The notes under the pieces were generated by a model, which worked only from the letters and a program-made list of their open reading frames with translations, was not told where the DNA came from and did not search any database. From Crocinitomicaceae bacterium (lineage in GTDB: Bacteria > Bacteroidota > Bacteroidia > Flavobacteriales_D > Crocinitomicaceae), in assembly GCA_022447665.1 (NCBI GenBank), contig JAKVAQ010000017.1, positions 62,001 through 126,000 of the forward strand: a DNA stretch of 64,000 bases, in the 5' to 3' direction. Positions 34,396 through 43,941 of the stretch are shown here, one piece after another (within the stretch, counting starts at the first letter, position 1; each line of letters begins with the position of its first letter). Both the position numbers and the translations under genes were made by a program.

Positions 34396-35499
34396 ATGAT
34401 TAAATTCACCTCTTTAGCTCTCCTTTCAATAATTGCAGGATTTTCATTTGGACAATGCAATGGGTTCGCTCCTTTATGCAGTAAAAAATATAACGAGGTG
34501 GCCTATTTAACAACCCACAATGCTTTTGCGAACACTGCTACGGGTTTTACATTACCCAATCATCATACCTCTATAACTGAACAACTAAACGGAGGAGTAA
34601 GAGCATTAATGTTAGACCTTTACGATGTTGGGGGTGTAGTTACTGTTTATCACGGTATAACCATTACAGGTACAGCACCTTTCACCTCGAATCTTAATGA
34701 AATAAAGGACTTCTTAGATGCTAACCCGAATGAAATTGTAACCATAATACTCGAGTCTTATGTTACGCCTGATGCAATTGAGGCAGATTTAACAGCAGTA
34801 GGATTAATGCCTTATCTCTTTGAAAAAGGAAGTGATCCCTGGCCAGCCCTTCAAGAAATGATTGACGATGGCCGACGTTTGGTGATTTTTTCAGATAAAG
34901 ATGAAGCTTCTCCTAGTCAAGGTTGGCATCATTATTTATGGGATCACGCAGTTGAAACCGATTTTTCTTATGCTGACGTTAGTGAATTTAGTTGTGATCT
35001 TAACCGCGGAGATGTTAGCAATGAGCTATTTATTCTTAATCATTTTGTGACCGATGCTACTTTAGGAGTTGCCGCAGAAGCACAAGCAGAAATTGCAAAT
35101 GCCAATCCTTTCTTTATAAATCGTTGCAATGAATGCGAAACATTACATTCAAAGATGATAAATTTCCCAACCGTTGACTTTTTCCCAATCGGCGACGAGC
35201 TTGCTGTAGTTAATGAATTGAACAACTTGGGAGATTTAAGTACAGAAGAGAATCTAAACACCACATCGGTCATCATTAATTCTAATTGGATAAACGAAAC
35301 CATACAAGTAAAGACTTCTGCAGAAATTTCGGAAGGCAAGTATTCAATATTAACCCTTACAGGACAAACCATTCAAGCAGGATCGATTAATTCACTTGAA
35401 ACGACCCTCTCAACTTCGAGTTTTAAAGCGGGAATATACATCATTAGTATTACCGAAAAATCGAGTATAATCAAGCATCAGAAGATTATCATTAAATAA
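34396..35499 (+). CDS. Secreted PI-PLC-like phosphodiesterase with T9SS signal
   Basis: 367 residues from the ATG at 34396 (MIKFTSLALLSIIAGFSFGQ, a clear signal peptide). The PI-PLC X domain shows the catalytic histidines H41 (YLTTHNAFA) and H86 (TVYHGI), with metal/substrate residues in ALMLDLYD and VTIILESYV. The C-terminus ISEGKYSILTLTGQTI...AGIYIISI...HQKIIIK is a T9SS type A sorting domain. It probably cleaves phosphatidylinositol or related phosphodiesters outside the cell. A longer in-frame start would run into the preceding terminator. Confidence 0.85.
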   Translation: MIKFTSLALLSIIAGFSFGQCNGFAPLCSKKYNEVAYLTTHNAFANTATGFTLPNHHTSITEQLNGGVRALMLDLYDVGGVVTVYHGITITGTAPFTSNLNEIKDFLDANPNEIVTIILESYVTPDAIEADLTAVGLMPYLFEKGSDPWPALQEMIDDGRRLVIFSDKDEASPSQGWHHYLWDHAVETDFSYADVSEFSCDLNRGDVSNELFILNHFVTDATLGVAAEAQAEIANANPFFINRCNECETLHSKMINFPTVDFFPIGDELAVVNELNNLGDLSTEENLNTTSVIINSNWINETIQVKTSAEISEGKYSILTLTGQTIQAGSINSLETTLSTSSFKAGIYIISITEKSSIIKHQKIIIK

Positions 35500-35524
35500 T
35501 TCACATAATTTTTTCAAAATATTA

Positions 35525-35541
35525 TTTAGAATCATTCTAAA
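35525..35541. promoter_or_regulatory. Palindromic Fur-like box upstream of flavodoxin
   Basis: TTTAGAATCATTCTAAA is a perfect palindrome of 8-bp arms around one base, 27 bases upstream of the flavodoxin -7 element. Its form is like Fur-type boxes in Bacteroidota. Iron-starvation control is what one expects for a flavodoxin gene. Confidence 0.55.
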
Positions 35542-35568
35542 GAGATAAGAATAGGTCTTAAATTTGTT

Positions 35569-35576
35569 CTTAAATA
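35569..35576 (+). promoter_or_regulatory. Candidate -7 element for the flavodoxin gene
   Basis: TAAATTTG fits TAnnTTTG, 10 bases before the ATG at 35587 and downstream of the palindrome at 35525-35541. Confidence 0.55.
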
Positions 35577-35586
35577 TTAAGCACAT

Positions 35587-36126
35587 ATGTTTCAAGAATT
35601 AGGAAAGGTAGGATTGATTTACGGCAGTGATACGGGAGCAACTGAAGATGTTACTCGTTTATTCGAAAGCTTTATTGGAGAAGACTTGGAGATTATTGAG
35701 GTATCTGAGGCGGAAGTTGAAGATTTTAAACGATTTGATGTCCTTATTCTAGGTATTTCTACGTGGTATGATGGTGATCTTCAGAGCGATTGGGAAGATT
35801 ATTTTGAAACTTTTAAAACGATTGATTTTACAGATCAAGTCGTTGCCTTATTTGGACTTGGAGACCAACATGGCTATGCCGAATATTTTATAGATGGGGT
35901 AGGCTATTTGGCTGAAGTTGTATTGGCGAATGGAGGAACAATAATAGGAGAATGGCCAACGCAAGACTATGAGCATGCTGAATCGAAAGCTGAGAAAAAT
36001 GACGACATGTTTTACGGTCTTGCACTTGACGAGGACAATGAGCCAATTCTTACCGAAGATCGTATACTCGTTTGGTTAGACCAACTAAAAGGTGAATATC
36101 AAAATCTTCATATAGCACAAGGCTAA
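35587..36126 (+). CDS. fldA: Long-chain flavodoxin
   Basis: 179 residues. The FMN phosphate loop is YGSDTGATEDV (about residues 13-23), the first isoalloxazine loop GISTWYDGDLQSDW carries the stacking Trp, and the second loop FGLGDQHGYAEYF carries a tyrosine, with the long-chain insertion following. It carries single electrons in the cytoplasm and often replaces ferredoxin when iron is scarce, which fits the Fur-like palindrome upstream. Normal length. The PorP/SprF gene follows 30 bases later and may be cotranscribed. Confidence 0.95.
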   Translation: MFQELGKVGLIYGSDTGATEDVTRLFESFIGEDLEIIEVSEAEVEDFKRFDVLILGISTWYDGDLQSDWEDYFETFKTIDFTDQVVALFGLGDQHGYAEYFIDGVGYLAEVVLANGGTIIGEWPTQDYEHAESKAEKNDDMFYGLALDEDNEPILTEDRILVWLDQLKGEYQNLHIAQG

Positions 36127-36156
36127 AGTTCTATTGAGTTTTTCTATCTTTCGAAT

Positions 36157-37026
36157 GTGAGAAAACCCCAACTCCTATTCATCGCGTTCATTCTATTCGC
36201 CTGTTTTAATGTTAATGGACAGCAAGATCCATTTCTTTATAGTACAGGAAGAATAACACCTACTTTTAACAATCCTGCAAGTTTTGGAGTCGAAAATAGG
36301 CTTGGCGTAAACATGGTTTATCGTAATCAATGGGACGGCATGGAAAGAGCTCCAAATACTTTTGCAGTATTAACTGATTTTTCGCACGAAAAAGATGATC
36401 ATAAAATTGGTTATGGTGCGAGCTATTATTACGAAACTATAGGTTTCATGTACGTTCATTCTGCGCGTATTGTAATAAATTATGGATATACTTTCGGTGA
36501 GAATGAGATCTATGTTGGACTAGCTCCCGGCATATTCCATGTGGTATTTGACCCCAATTGGTTACCTCCTACCTCAACGCCAGACCCCAGCTTGCCTTTG
36601 GGGAGTGATGGTAGTTTTGATTTAGATGCAGGAATAACGTTTAGAAGGAATAATTTTTTCGCAGGACTTTCTTCCACACATTTATTGACACCAACCCTTA
36701 CATACATTAACTTCCAAGTAAGGAGACATTATAATTTATTTACCCGTTATGATGCCAACTTTAATGAGTTCAAAATCCAGCCTATAGTAATAGTTAAAAT
36801 GGATGGCACAACTTCTACTTTTCAACTTTTAAGCAATATTTCTTACAAACAAGACCTCATTGGATTGACACTAGGCTATCGCCGATCTGACTCCTTTATT
36901 GTTGGAGCATTTTCCGAATTCTATAATTTTAATCTATCCTATCAATATGGGATTATGACAAATCCATTAAACCAATATGGTAAAGGCACCCACGAAATTC
37001 GTTTGGGTTATAATCTTAGAAAATAA
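36157..37026 (+). CDS. PorP/SprF family type IX secretion-associated membrane protein
   Basis: 289 residues from a GTG (the ATG two bases earlier is followed at once by a stop). Signal peptide (LLFIAFILFACFNVNGQQDP), then the family opening STGRITPTFNNPASFG and VNMVYRNQWDGMERAPNT, and an amphipathic beta-barrel ending TNPLNQYGKGTHEIRLGYNL. PorP/SprF proteins sit in the outer membrane and partner with T9SS type B cargo such as the proteins at 17730 and 47918. Which cargo it serves is unknown. Confidence 0.9.
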   Translation: MRKPQLLFIAFILFACFNVNGQQDPFLYSTGRITPTFNNPASFGVENRLGVNMVYRNQWDGMERAPNTFAVLTDFSHEKDDHKIGYGASYYYETIGFMYVHSARIVINYGYTFGENEIYVGLAPGIFHVVFDPNWLPPTSTPDPSLPLGSDGSFDLDAGITFRRNNFFAGLSSTHLLTPTLTYINFQVRRHYNLFTRYDANFNEFKIQPIVIVKMDGTTSTFQLLSNISYKQDLIGLTLGYRRSDSFIVGAFSEFYNFNLSYQYGIMTNPLNQYGKGTHEIRLGYNLRK

Positions 37027-37062
37027 AAAAAGGCGGAAGCTCGCTTGCTCTCCGCCCTTTAT
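37026..37062 (+). terminator. Probable terminator after the PorP/SprF gene
   Basis: GGCGGAAGC (37032-37040) pairs with GCTCTCCGCC (37047-37057, imperfect), followed by a short T-run. An A-run precedes it. Confidence 0.65.
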
Positions 37063-37312
37063 ACTGGCTTTGCATTGAATGGTTTCATAAATAAGGTTAA
37101 CAACTCCTCATTTATCGCTTACGAAACCTAACAACCATGAAGAAAATTTGTCTCAATGCCGCCAATTTGATTAATCTGCTAGTCTCTATATATAAGAGTC
37201 ATAAATCATCAAAAAGTTACAGCCTAGGACAAAAAAAATTTAACGTTTTTCTTTCAAACGGATAATTTTCCGCTAAAACGCTTATATTCATGTCACTTAA
37301 ATCTATAAAGAA

Positions 37313-37705
37313 TTGACTGATACTTTAGAAATAGCGATTACTCTTACAGATGTTAAATTCTATAAACACTGTGATGAAATACTCATTATAGAATTTGAAA
37401 ACGAAGCAACGCTAGAGCTAGCCGACATTGCTGAATTTCAAAATCATCAAGTAAGTATTATGGGAGATGAACCCTGCAAAGTTGTCAATATTATCTGTCC
37501 TGATTTCTCTGTTACGAAAGAAGCAAGAGAATATGGAAATTCAGAGGAAGCCTACAAATACCTTAAAGCCTCTGCAATAGTATGCAATACTTTAGCGCAT
37601 AGAATTTTGGGGAGTTTTTTCATTAAAATCCAACGACCTCCGCGCCCAACGCGTATGTTCAACGACTTAAAATCTGCCATCGCTTGGCTTGAAACAATAG
37701 ATTAA
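37313..37705 (+). CDS. DUF7793/STAS-like protein
   Basis: 130 residues from a TTG. The plan matches the protein at 123-434: beta strands (DEILIIEFENEATLELADIAEF), VVNIICPDFSVTKEAREYG in the middle, and the end RMFNDLKSAIAWL. It is probably a STAS-like regulatory module; no partner kinase or phosphatase is adjacent. The start TTG overlaps the stop of an 8-codon frame (37290-37316) in the arrangement TTGA, which might couple translation. There is no ATG in frame before the upstream stop at 37298. It lies 28 bases before aroA. Confidence 0.6.
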   Translation: MTDTLEIAITLTDVKFYKHCDEILIIEFENEATLELADIAEFQNHQVSIMGDEPCKVVNIICPDFSVTKEAREYGNSEEAYKYLKASAIVCNTLAHRILGSFFIKIQRPPRPTRMFNDLKSAIAWLETID

Positions 37706-37732
37706 TCATTATTTCAAATTAACTTTGAAGGA

Positions 37733-38971
37733 ATGATTCAAAGTATTGCCCCGTTCAATTATCAAGGAGAGCTATCAGCTCCTTATTCCAAAAGCTATTT
37801 GCAGCGTGCTATTGCCATTGCTTTCTTGAGCAAGACAAAAGTGGAAATTCATGGGTATACGCCAAGTAATGATGCAAAGGTTGCTCTACGAGCTGTGGAA
37901 GAAATGGGTGGGTCATTTTCTATTGAGGACAATAAAACAACCATTCTACCAGCACAATCACTAAAAGAAAGCGTCTCCTTAAATTTTGGAGAAGCTGGTT
38001 TAAGCACACGTATGTTTAGTCCTATTTCAACGGCACTTTTCGACCAAGTGACCATTAACGGTGAAGGTTCTATTTTAGTGCGACCGATGGACATGGTTAT
38101 TGAAGCCTTAGATCAGCTTGGTGTTGATGTAAGCTCACAGAATGGGCTTTTACCATTGAAAACTAAAGGAAAGCTACAAGGAAACGAAATCACCATTGAT
38201 GGTTCTGAAAGCTCTCAATTACTTACAGGTCTATTAATCGCCTTACCCCTGTTATCTGAGGATTCGATTATAAACGTACTCCAGCTAAAAAGCAAACCAT
38301 ACGTACAAATGACCTTGGACATCCTTGACCATTTTGGGGTAGAGGTTGTTAATGAAGATTTTAAACGATTCACCATAAAAGGGAATCAAATCCCAAGAGC
38401 AGACACGTATAAGGTTGAAGGCGATTGGAGTGGAGCATCTTTTCATGTGGTAGGAGCCTCAATTTCTGGAGAATTGAAATTAAAAAACTTAAACCCGAAT
38501 TCAGCCCAAGCCGACAGTGCTATTCTTGAAGCCATTAAAAGAGCAGGTGCTAAATATTCGTGGAATGAAGGAGACCTACATATAGAAAAAGATAAACTCA
38601 ATGCATTCGAATTTGATGCTACAGAATGTCCTGATTTATTCCCTCCTGTAGCCGCATTAGCAGCTTGTTGTAATGGTATTTCTAGAATCAAGGGAACGAA
38701 TCGACTAACCCATAAGGAAAGTAATAGAGCTTTAACTATACAAGAGGAATTTGCAAAACTAGGGGTTCAAGTAGATTTGGAAGAAGATATTATGATCATT
38801 CACGGTGGCGGAGAAATTAAGGGGGGTAAAGTTGATTCTAGAAACGATCATAGAATTGCCATGGCAACTGCAATTTTGGCAACACAAACAACTTCACCTA
38901 TCGAAATTGAAAACTCCAGTGCCATTAATAAATCGTACCCTGGGTTTTACGAAGATTTATCTAAATTATAG
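37733..38971 (+). CDS. aroA: 3-phosphoshikimate 1-carboxyvinyltransferase (EPSP synthase)
   Basis: 412 residues. LSAPYSKSYLQRAIAIAF gives the N-terminal phosphate-binding lysine/serine motif, NFGEAGLSTRMFSP the central loop with the catalytic arginine, and VDSRNDHRIAMATAIL the C-terminal signature. It transfers enolpyruvate from PEP to shikimate-3-phosphate. The protein is slightly shorter than E. coli AroA, as usual in this phylum. A lipoprotein gene begins two bases after its stop codon. Confidence 0.95.
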   Translation: MIQSIAPFNYQGELSAPYSKSYLQRAIAIAFLSKTKVEIHGYTPSNDAKVALRAVEEMGGSFSIEDNKTTILPAQSLKESVSLNFGEAGLSTRMFSPISTALFDQVTINGEGSILVRPMDMVIEALDQLGVDVSSQNGLLPLKTKGKLQGNEITIDGSESSQLLTGLLIALPLLSEDSIINVLQLKSKPYVQMTLDILDHFGVEVVNEDFKRFTIKGNQIPRADTYKVEGDWSGASFHVVGASISGELKLKNLNPNSAQADSAILEAIKRAGAKYSWNEGDLHIEKDKLNAFEFDATECPDLFPPVAALAACCNGISRIKGTNRLTHKESNRALTIQEEFAKLGVQVDLEEDIMIIHGGGEIKGGKVDSRNDHRIAMATAILATQTTSPIEIENSSAINKSYPGFYEDLSKL

Positions 38972-38973
38972 CT

Positions 38974-39573
38974 ATGAAAACATTTAGCCTTTTAACCTTA
39001 ATCATTTTTCTAACAGGATGTTACATGAGCAAATCGCTTGAACGAGAAGTACATGTAAGACTAGACGAAAATATTCCTGTATCTATAATCAATAATGGCA
39101 ACTCGAATTTCACTGGCGCGGGAGATGAAACAGCGTACAGAACAAAATTCATTGAAGGCATGAAGGCTGAATTTACCACATCTAAAATTATTCCAGATGG
39201 GGTAAACCCCGAATTTGAAATAAAGGTATCTGAATTTAAAATTACAGAATCAACTCGGGAAGAAACCGTTGATGACACTAGTTCGTCTGATCATGGTAAA
39301 ACATTTGAATTGACTAAACTTGAGCTTTATGCCCAAGGTACCGTTACCCGACTAAGTGACAATGTTGTTTACAACTGGACCGCTTCAAAAAATGAAGAAG
39401 AAAAAGTGACCTCATTAAGAAGTGGCGGACAAATTGTTACAGGACAAAACAAAGACAAAAACGAATACAGAGAAAAGGAGCTAAACGACAACGAAGCTGT
39501 TGACCTAGCGTGGAATTGTGGGCGCAGATCAGGAAATAGCGCCGTTAAGGAAATAACCAGAGCTCTTAAGTAA
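38974..39573 (+). CDS. Hypothetical lipoprotein
   Basis: 199 residues; signal and lipobox LIIFLTGC put it on the periplasmic or surface side of a membrane. The body has a DxSSSDHGK linker and a C-terminal helix with one cysteine (LAWNCGRRSGNSAVKEI). The pattern 'AYRTKFIEGMKAEF' and later 'VYNWTASKN' recalls periplasmic lipoproteins of the LPS/CsgG-associated type, but I do not recognise a family. It follows aroA by two bases and is probably cotranscribed. Confidence 0.75.
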   Translation: MKTFSLLTLIIFLTGCYMSKSLEREVHVRLDENIPVSIINNGNSNFTGAGDETAYRTKFIEGMKAEFTTSKIIPDGVNPEFEIKVSEFKITESTREETVDDTSSSDHGKTFELTKLELYAQGTVTRLSDNVVYNWTASKNEEEKVTSLRSGGQIVTGQNKDKNEYREKELNDNEAVDLAWNCGRRSGNSAVKEITRALK

Positions 39574-39612
39574 AGTCAGTATTTAATCTTTCACTATGTG
39601 AGTGGAGATACT

Positions 39613-39904
<292 letters not shown>

Positions 39905-39942
39905 TCTTATACTCCGTAGCTTAAGCGCAGGAGTATTCCTAG

Positions 39943-39950
39943 CAAATTTA
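39943..39950 (-). promoter_or_regulatory. Candidate -7 element of the tRNA-Ala gene
   Basis: TAAATTTG on the minus strand fits TAnnTTTG, 38 bases before the tRNA 5' end and a few bases after the Rieske gene stop. Confidence 0.5.
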
Positions 39951-39956
39951 AAACTT

Positions 39957-40298
39957 CTAAAACCAACTCAGGTACTCTACTCCTGCATAAATTCCATCTT
40001 CTCTCTCTTCGACTGGATAATTTTCTAGATGTAAACCAGCTCCCCTTCCTGTTTTTAAATCAAAACCATACCTGTGATAAGGACAAATGATATGACCTTC
40101 ACTACAGACAGCATTGGTGAGCGGAACCCCTTGATGCGGGCACTTATTTTTCACCATGTAAAAAGAATCCTGATGTAAAATCAACAAAGCAGCTTTACCA
40201 GATAAATTGAACGGGATAAGTTCTTTCTCTCCTAATCGCTCAAGCAAGTAAGCTCTACTCTCTGCTATTTTAATCCACCTCGTTTTTAACTTAAACAT
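39957..40298 (-). CDS. Rieske [2Fe-2S] ferredoxin-like protein
   Basis: 113 residues. Cluster ligands are in KNKCPHQGVPL (C-x-H) and IICPYHRYGFDLKTG (C-x-x-H), the Rieske arrangement, with no signal peptide or membrane anchor. It is a small soluble Rieske protein of the type used as electron carrier in oxygenase systems or nitrite reductase small subunits; partner not in the window. A single minus-strand gene just upstream of tRNA-Ala. Confidence 0.9.
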   Translation of the reverse strand: MFKLKTRWIKIAESRAYLLERLGEKELIPFNLSGKAALLILHQDSFYMVKNKCPHQGVPLTNAVCSEGHIICPYHRYGFDLKTGRGAGLHLENYPVEEREDGIYAGVEYLSWF

Positions 40299-40373
40299 CT
40301 AAATCAAAAATAATTATTTGTAACCAAATTCTTCATTTCGTTATACAAACAGAAGAGAGGGGTTTTGAGGGCC

Positions 40374-40414
40374 AAGCCGGACAACGTTTTTAGTAACTTG
40401 TTCGGCTTTTTTCT
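40374..40414 (+). terminator. Plus-strand terminator without an upstream gene
   Basis: AAGCCGGACAA (40374-40384) pairs with TTGTTCGGCTT (40398-40408, one mismatch) and runs into a T-run on the plus strand. The only nearby upstream genes are on the minus strand, so its transcript is unexplained. Confidence 0.6.
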
Positions 40415-40521
40415 TGCAATGATTTCTGGATATCCACGTTTACAATAAAGGCCAACCCTTTATTCATGTTGGTTTATCTATCTTTAAGAAAAAATAAGGT
40501 ACGTCGCTATCGAGATCCATA

Positions 40522-43500
40522 TTGCTCCTTTTGGCCTTTTTTAACTGTCAAATTTTTGCACAAGAGGCATTTACAAAAGAATTCAAGTTAAGTAAGGATA
40601 CTATTTGGGTTGATACCGCTTCTTTTTATAGTTCTACCTGTGATTTTAGAATAAATGGTGAAAAGACTGATGAAAGTAACTTCCAAATCAACGGAATTGA
40701 CGGATGGATAATTTATAAAGGGGATAAAACAGGAACACTCTCTATTTCTTATTATCGATTACCTGTAAACTTTAGTGAGGCACTAAAAAACAAAAATGAA
40801 AACCTCATTTCAACAGACACCACTGCTCCACCGCAGTTTTATTCGGTTTCAAGCGTAAATACCTCCAACGATTTATTTGGAGCCAACAACTTAAAAAAAC
40901 AAGGTTCCATTTCTAGAGGGGTGACTGTTGGTAATGCGCAGAGCCTTTCTGTACAATCTACACTTAACCTCCAGCTCGATGGTCAAATTGCTGAAAATCT
41001 ATTTTTAACAGGGTCTATTTCTGATGATAACATTCCTTTTCAACCCGAAGGAAGTACTCAAAAATTGCAAGAGTTTGACCAAGTTTATTTAAAGATATAC
41101 AACGATAAATTCGCATTAATAGGTGGTGATTTTTGGCTTAGAAAACCGGAGGGATTCTTTTTGAACTATACTAAAAGAACACAAGGAGCATCTTTTGAAT
41201 TTAATCACGATATGGCTTGGGTAGGGATGAAAGGTGAGGCCAAACACAAAATTTCAGGGGCGGTTTCGAGAGGTAAATTCTCTCGTAACATTATACAAGG
41301 TGTTGAAGGAAACCAAGGTCCTTACCGACTCACTGGAGCAGAAAATGAACCTTTTATAGTGGTACTAGCGGGTACGGAAAGGGTGTATATTGACGGGGTG
41401 TTGATGACTCGTGGGCAGGAATTTGATTATACCATTAATTACAATACTGCTGAGATTACTTTTACAGCGAATCAAATGATTACAAAGGATAAGCGTATAA
41501 TCGTGGAATTTCAGTATTCTGATTTAAATTATGCGCGATCTCTATTTGCATATAATGCAGAATTTAAGGGAGAAAAACATCTTACTTATTTCAATTTCTA
41601 CACCGAACAAGATGCGAGAAATCAAACCATTCAACAACCTTTAACATCAACCGAAAAACAAATCTTGGCAAATGCAGGCGATAATCTTGCAGAGGCCTTT
41701 GCTTCTAGTATTGACAGTGTGGGCTTTTTTGAAAATAGAGTGATGTACCAACTCATTGATACTCTTACCTTCGATTCGATATTGGTCTTTTCTATCGACC
41801 CAGCTGTAGCCAAATATCAAGCAAGTTTTCAGTTTGTAGGTGCAGGAAATGGTAATTACATTCTTGATCAATTCACAGCAAATGGAAAGGTATATCGATG
41901 GGTAGAACCCATAGGCGGAATTCCTCAAGGAGATTTTGAACCCGTACAAATCTTAATTGCACCTCAACGGAATCAAATGTATACACTTGGAACAACCTAT
42001 CGATTCACAGATAACATTACCTCGAGCTTAGAAGTAGGACTTTCCAATAAAGATTTAAATACCTTTTCTAGTCTAGACAGTCGTGATAATGTGGGGACCG
42101 CGTTAAAATACAAGTGGAGAAGTAAACATCCTTTCAAGAATAATGAGGGAATTACCTTCTCTACGGATGCTAATTTTGAATTTACCGAGTTCAGTTTTAA
42201 CCCTATAGAATGGTACCGGCCATCAGAATTTGATAGAGATTGGAATGTAAGAAACAAACCTTATGAAGGAAATCAATACCTCTCCAATGTTGGGTTGACC
42301 TTAGCTTCGCGATCTGCTGGATCTCTGCGTTATAACTTCGAGAATTTTAATTGGGGGAATGATTATTTCGGTCTAAGACAGAACTTATTACTCAACTTCA
42401 ATAAAAAGGGATTTCGCGCGAATATTGATGCGAGCTATCTGGATTCAAGATCAGAAGAAAATTCAAATTTCTTACGTCATATCGCCACTATTTCTCAGGA
42501 ATTAGGGAAATTCAAGATTGGATTCACCGACAATCATGAACGCAATGCTTTCACACCAGAAGGAGGAGATTTTCTTGCGTTAAACTCCTATCAATGGTAT
42601 GATTGGAAAGTCTTTGTAGGCACAAGTGATTCATTAAAAAATCAAGCGCAAGTTTTCTATCAAGAGCGTTATGACTGGTTTTCAGATTCCTCAAGTCTTG
42701 TTCAATCTACCAAAGCTCAAAACATTGGGTTGGAAACTGCTTTTTTGAAGAATAGAAAAAATATAGTGAAGGTTAATGTGAATTATCGTCGACTTGACAT
42801 CATTGACACAAGCTTATTTGCTGGTAACCCGGAGAACACTATTCTAAACCGTATTGAACACATAATGCGTCTTTGGAAAGGCGCAGTACAAGCAACTACT
42901 TTTTATGAAATAGGATCAGGGCTGGAAACAAAAAGAGAATTTGTATTTATTGAGGTCAATCCTGGACAAGGAGCTTATACATGGAACGACTATAATGGCG
43001 ATGGAATTAAAGACCTAGGCGAATTTGAGCTTGCAGTATACAGTGATCAAGGAAATTACATTCGTACCTTCTTACCTACCAATGAATTTGTAAGAACCTA
43101 TTCGAATCAATTCAGTACTTCCTTAAATCTACAACCATCTCGTATTTGGAAATCTGAGAAAACTGGGCTTAAGAAATTCATGACAAAATTCAGTAATCAA
43201 ACAGTTTATAAAATCAATCGAAACACCAATTATGAGGATCCGGCTCAACTCTTCAATCCATTCGTTTACGAGCTCGCCGATACTAATTTGGTTTCCTTAG
43301 CCAGTACTTTTAGAAATACCTTTTATTTCAATAAAACCAATTCTGTTTTTGGCGCAAATTACACGTATCAAGAAAACGGTAGTCAGATTCTATTGAGTAA
43401 CGGATTAGATCGTAGATTACTTACTTTCCATGAGGTACTTTTACGTTGGAATATAAGCAAGGTATTCAACCTTAGAGTTATCTCTGAATTAGGTAGAAAA

Positions 43501-43941
43501 AAGAACTCCAGTGATTATGCCACCAATAGAAACTTTTTTATCGAATACTTTTCTACTGAACCTGAATTCTCATACCAACCTAACAGTCAATTGCGCATAA
43601 GCATAAAGGGAAAATATTCACTCAAGGAAAATAACTCAGAATTGGCCGAGGAAGCAGAACTAAGAGATGTTGGAATAGAGTTTAGGTATAACCAAAAATC
43701 GAAGGGTAGTTTTTCGAGTGAATTCAACTACATTAACATTACATACAATGGTGCACCAAACACTTCAATTGCCTTTGAAATGCTTGAAAGTTTACAAGCA
43801 GGAAATAACTTTACATGGCGGTTTTCTTACCAGCGAAAAATTGCGAAAAATCTGCAGCTTAACTTCAATTATAACGGACGTAAATCACCGACTTCAAACT
43901 TTATTCATGCCGGCGGTATGGAATTGAGAGCTTTCTTCTAA
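40522..43941 (+). CDS. Very large probable outer-membrane beta-barrel protein
   Basis: 1139 residues from a TTG. The start reads LLLLAFFNCQIFAQ, a signal-peptide end. The frame stays open only to 40498 without ATG, so the true start is uncertain. The body is rich in alternating amphipathic strands (SLSVQSTLNLQLDGQIAENL, GKFRANIDASYL-like patterns) and ends in a typical C-terminal barrel strand (GGMELRAFF). NDYNGDGIKDLGEFE looks like a calcium-binding EF/dockerin-like loop. I do not recognise a characterised family, though similar large proteins occur across Bacteroidota. A role in surface assembly or transport is inference. Confidence 0.75.
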   Translation: MLLLAFFNCQIFAQEAFTKEFKLSKDTIWVDTASFYSSTCDFRINGEKTDESNFQINGIDGWIIYKGDKTGTLSISYYRLPVNFSEALKNKNENLISTDTTAPPQFYSVSSVNTSNDLFGANNLKKQGSISRGVTVGNAQSLSVQSTLNLQLDGQIAENLFLTGSISDDNIPFQPEGSTQKLQEFDQVYLKIYNDKFALIGGDFWLRKPEGFFLNYTKRTQGASFEFNHDMAWVGMKGEAKHKISGAVSRGKFSRNIIQGVEGNQGPYRLTGAENEPFIVVLAGTERVYIDGVLMTRGQEFDYTINYNTAEITFTANQMITKDKRIIVEFQYSDLNYARSLFAYNAEFKGEKHLTYFNFYTEQDARNQTIQQPLTSTEKQILANAGDNLAEAFASSIDSVGFFENRVMYQLIDTLTFDSILVFSIDPAVAKYQASFQFVGAGNGNYILDQFTANGKVYRWVEPIGGIPQGDFEPVQILIAPQRNQMYTLGTTYRFTDNITSSLEVGLSNKDLNTFSSLDSRDNVGTALKYKWRSKHPFKNNEGITFSTDANFEFTEFSFNPIEWYRPSEFDRDWNVRNKPYEGNQYLSNVGLTLASRSAGSLRYNFENFNWGNDYFGLRQNLLLNFNKKGFRANIDASYLDSRSEENSNFLRHIATISQELGKFKIGFTDNHERNAFTPEGGDFLALNSYQWYDWKVFVGTSDSLKNQAQVFYQERYDWFSDSSSLVQSTKAQNIGLETAFLKNRKNIVKVNVNYRRLDIIDTSLFAGNPENTILNRIEHIMRLWKGAVQATTFYEIGSGLETKREFVFIEVNPGQGAYTWNDYNGDGIKDLGEFELAVYSDQGNYIRTFLPTNEFVRTYSNQFSTSLNLQPSRIWKSEKTGLKKFMTKFSNQTVYKINRNTNYEDPAQLFNPFVYELADTNLVSLASTFRNTFYFNKTNSVFGANYTYQENGSQILLSNGLDRRLLTFHEVLLRWNISKVFNLRVISELGRKKNSSDYATNRNFFIEYFSTEPEFSYQPNSQLRISIKGKYSLKENNSELAEEAELRDVGIEFRYNQKSKGSFSSEFNYINITYNGAPNTSIAFEMLESLQAGNNFTWRFSYQRKIAKNLQLNFNYNGRKSPTSNFIHAGGMELRAFF

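Noticed and set aside
37137-37265. A 42-codon frame beginning MKKICLNAANLINLL between the PorP/SprF and STAS-like genes
   Set aside because: No hydrophobic or family pattern, no promoter or own terminator; such short frames are expected by chance.
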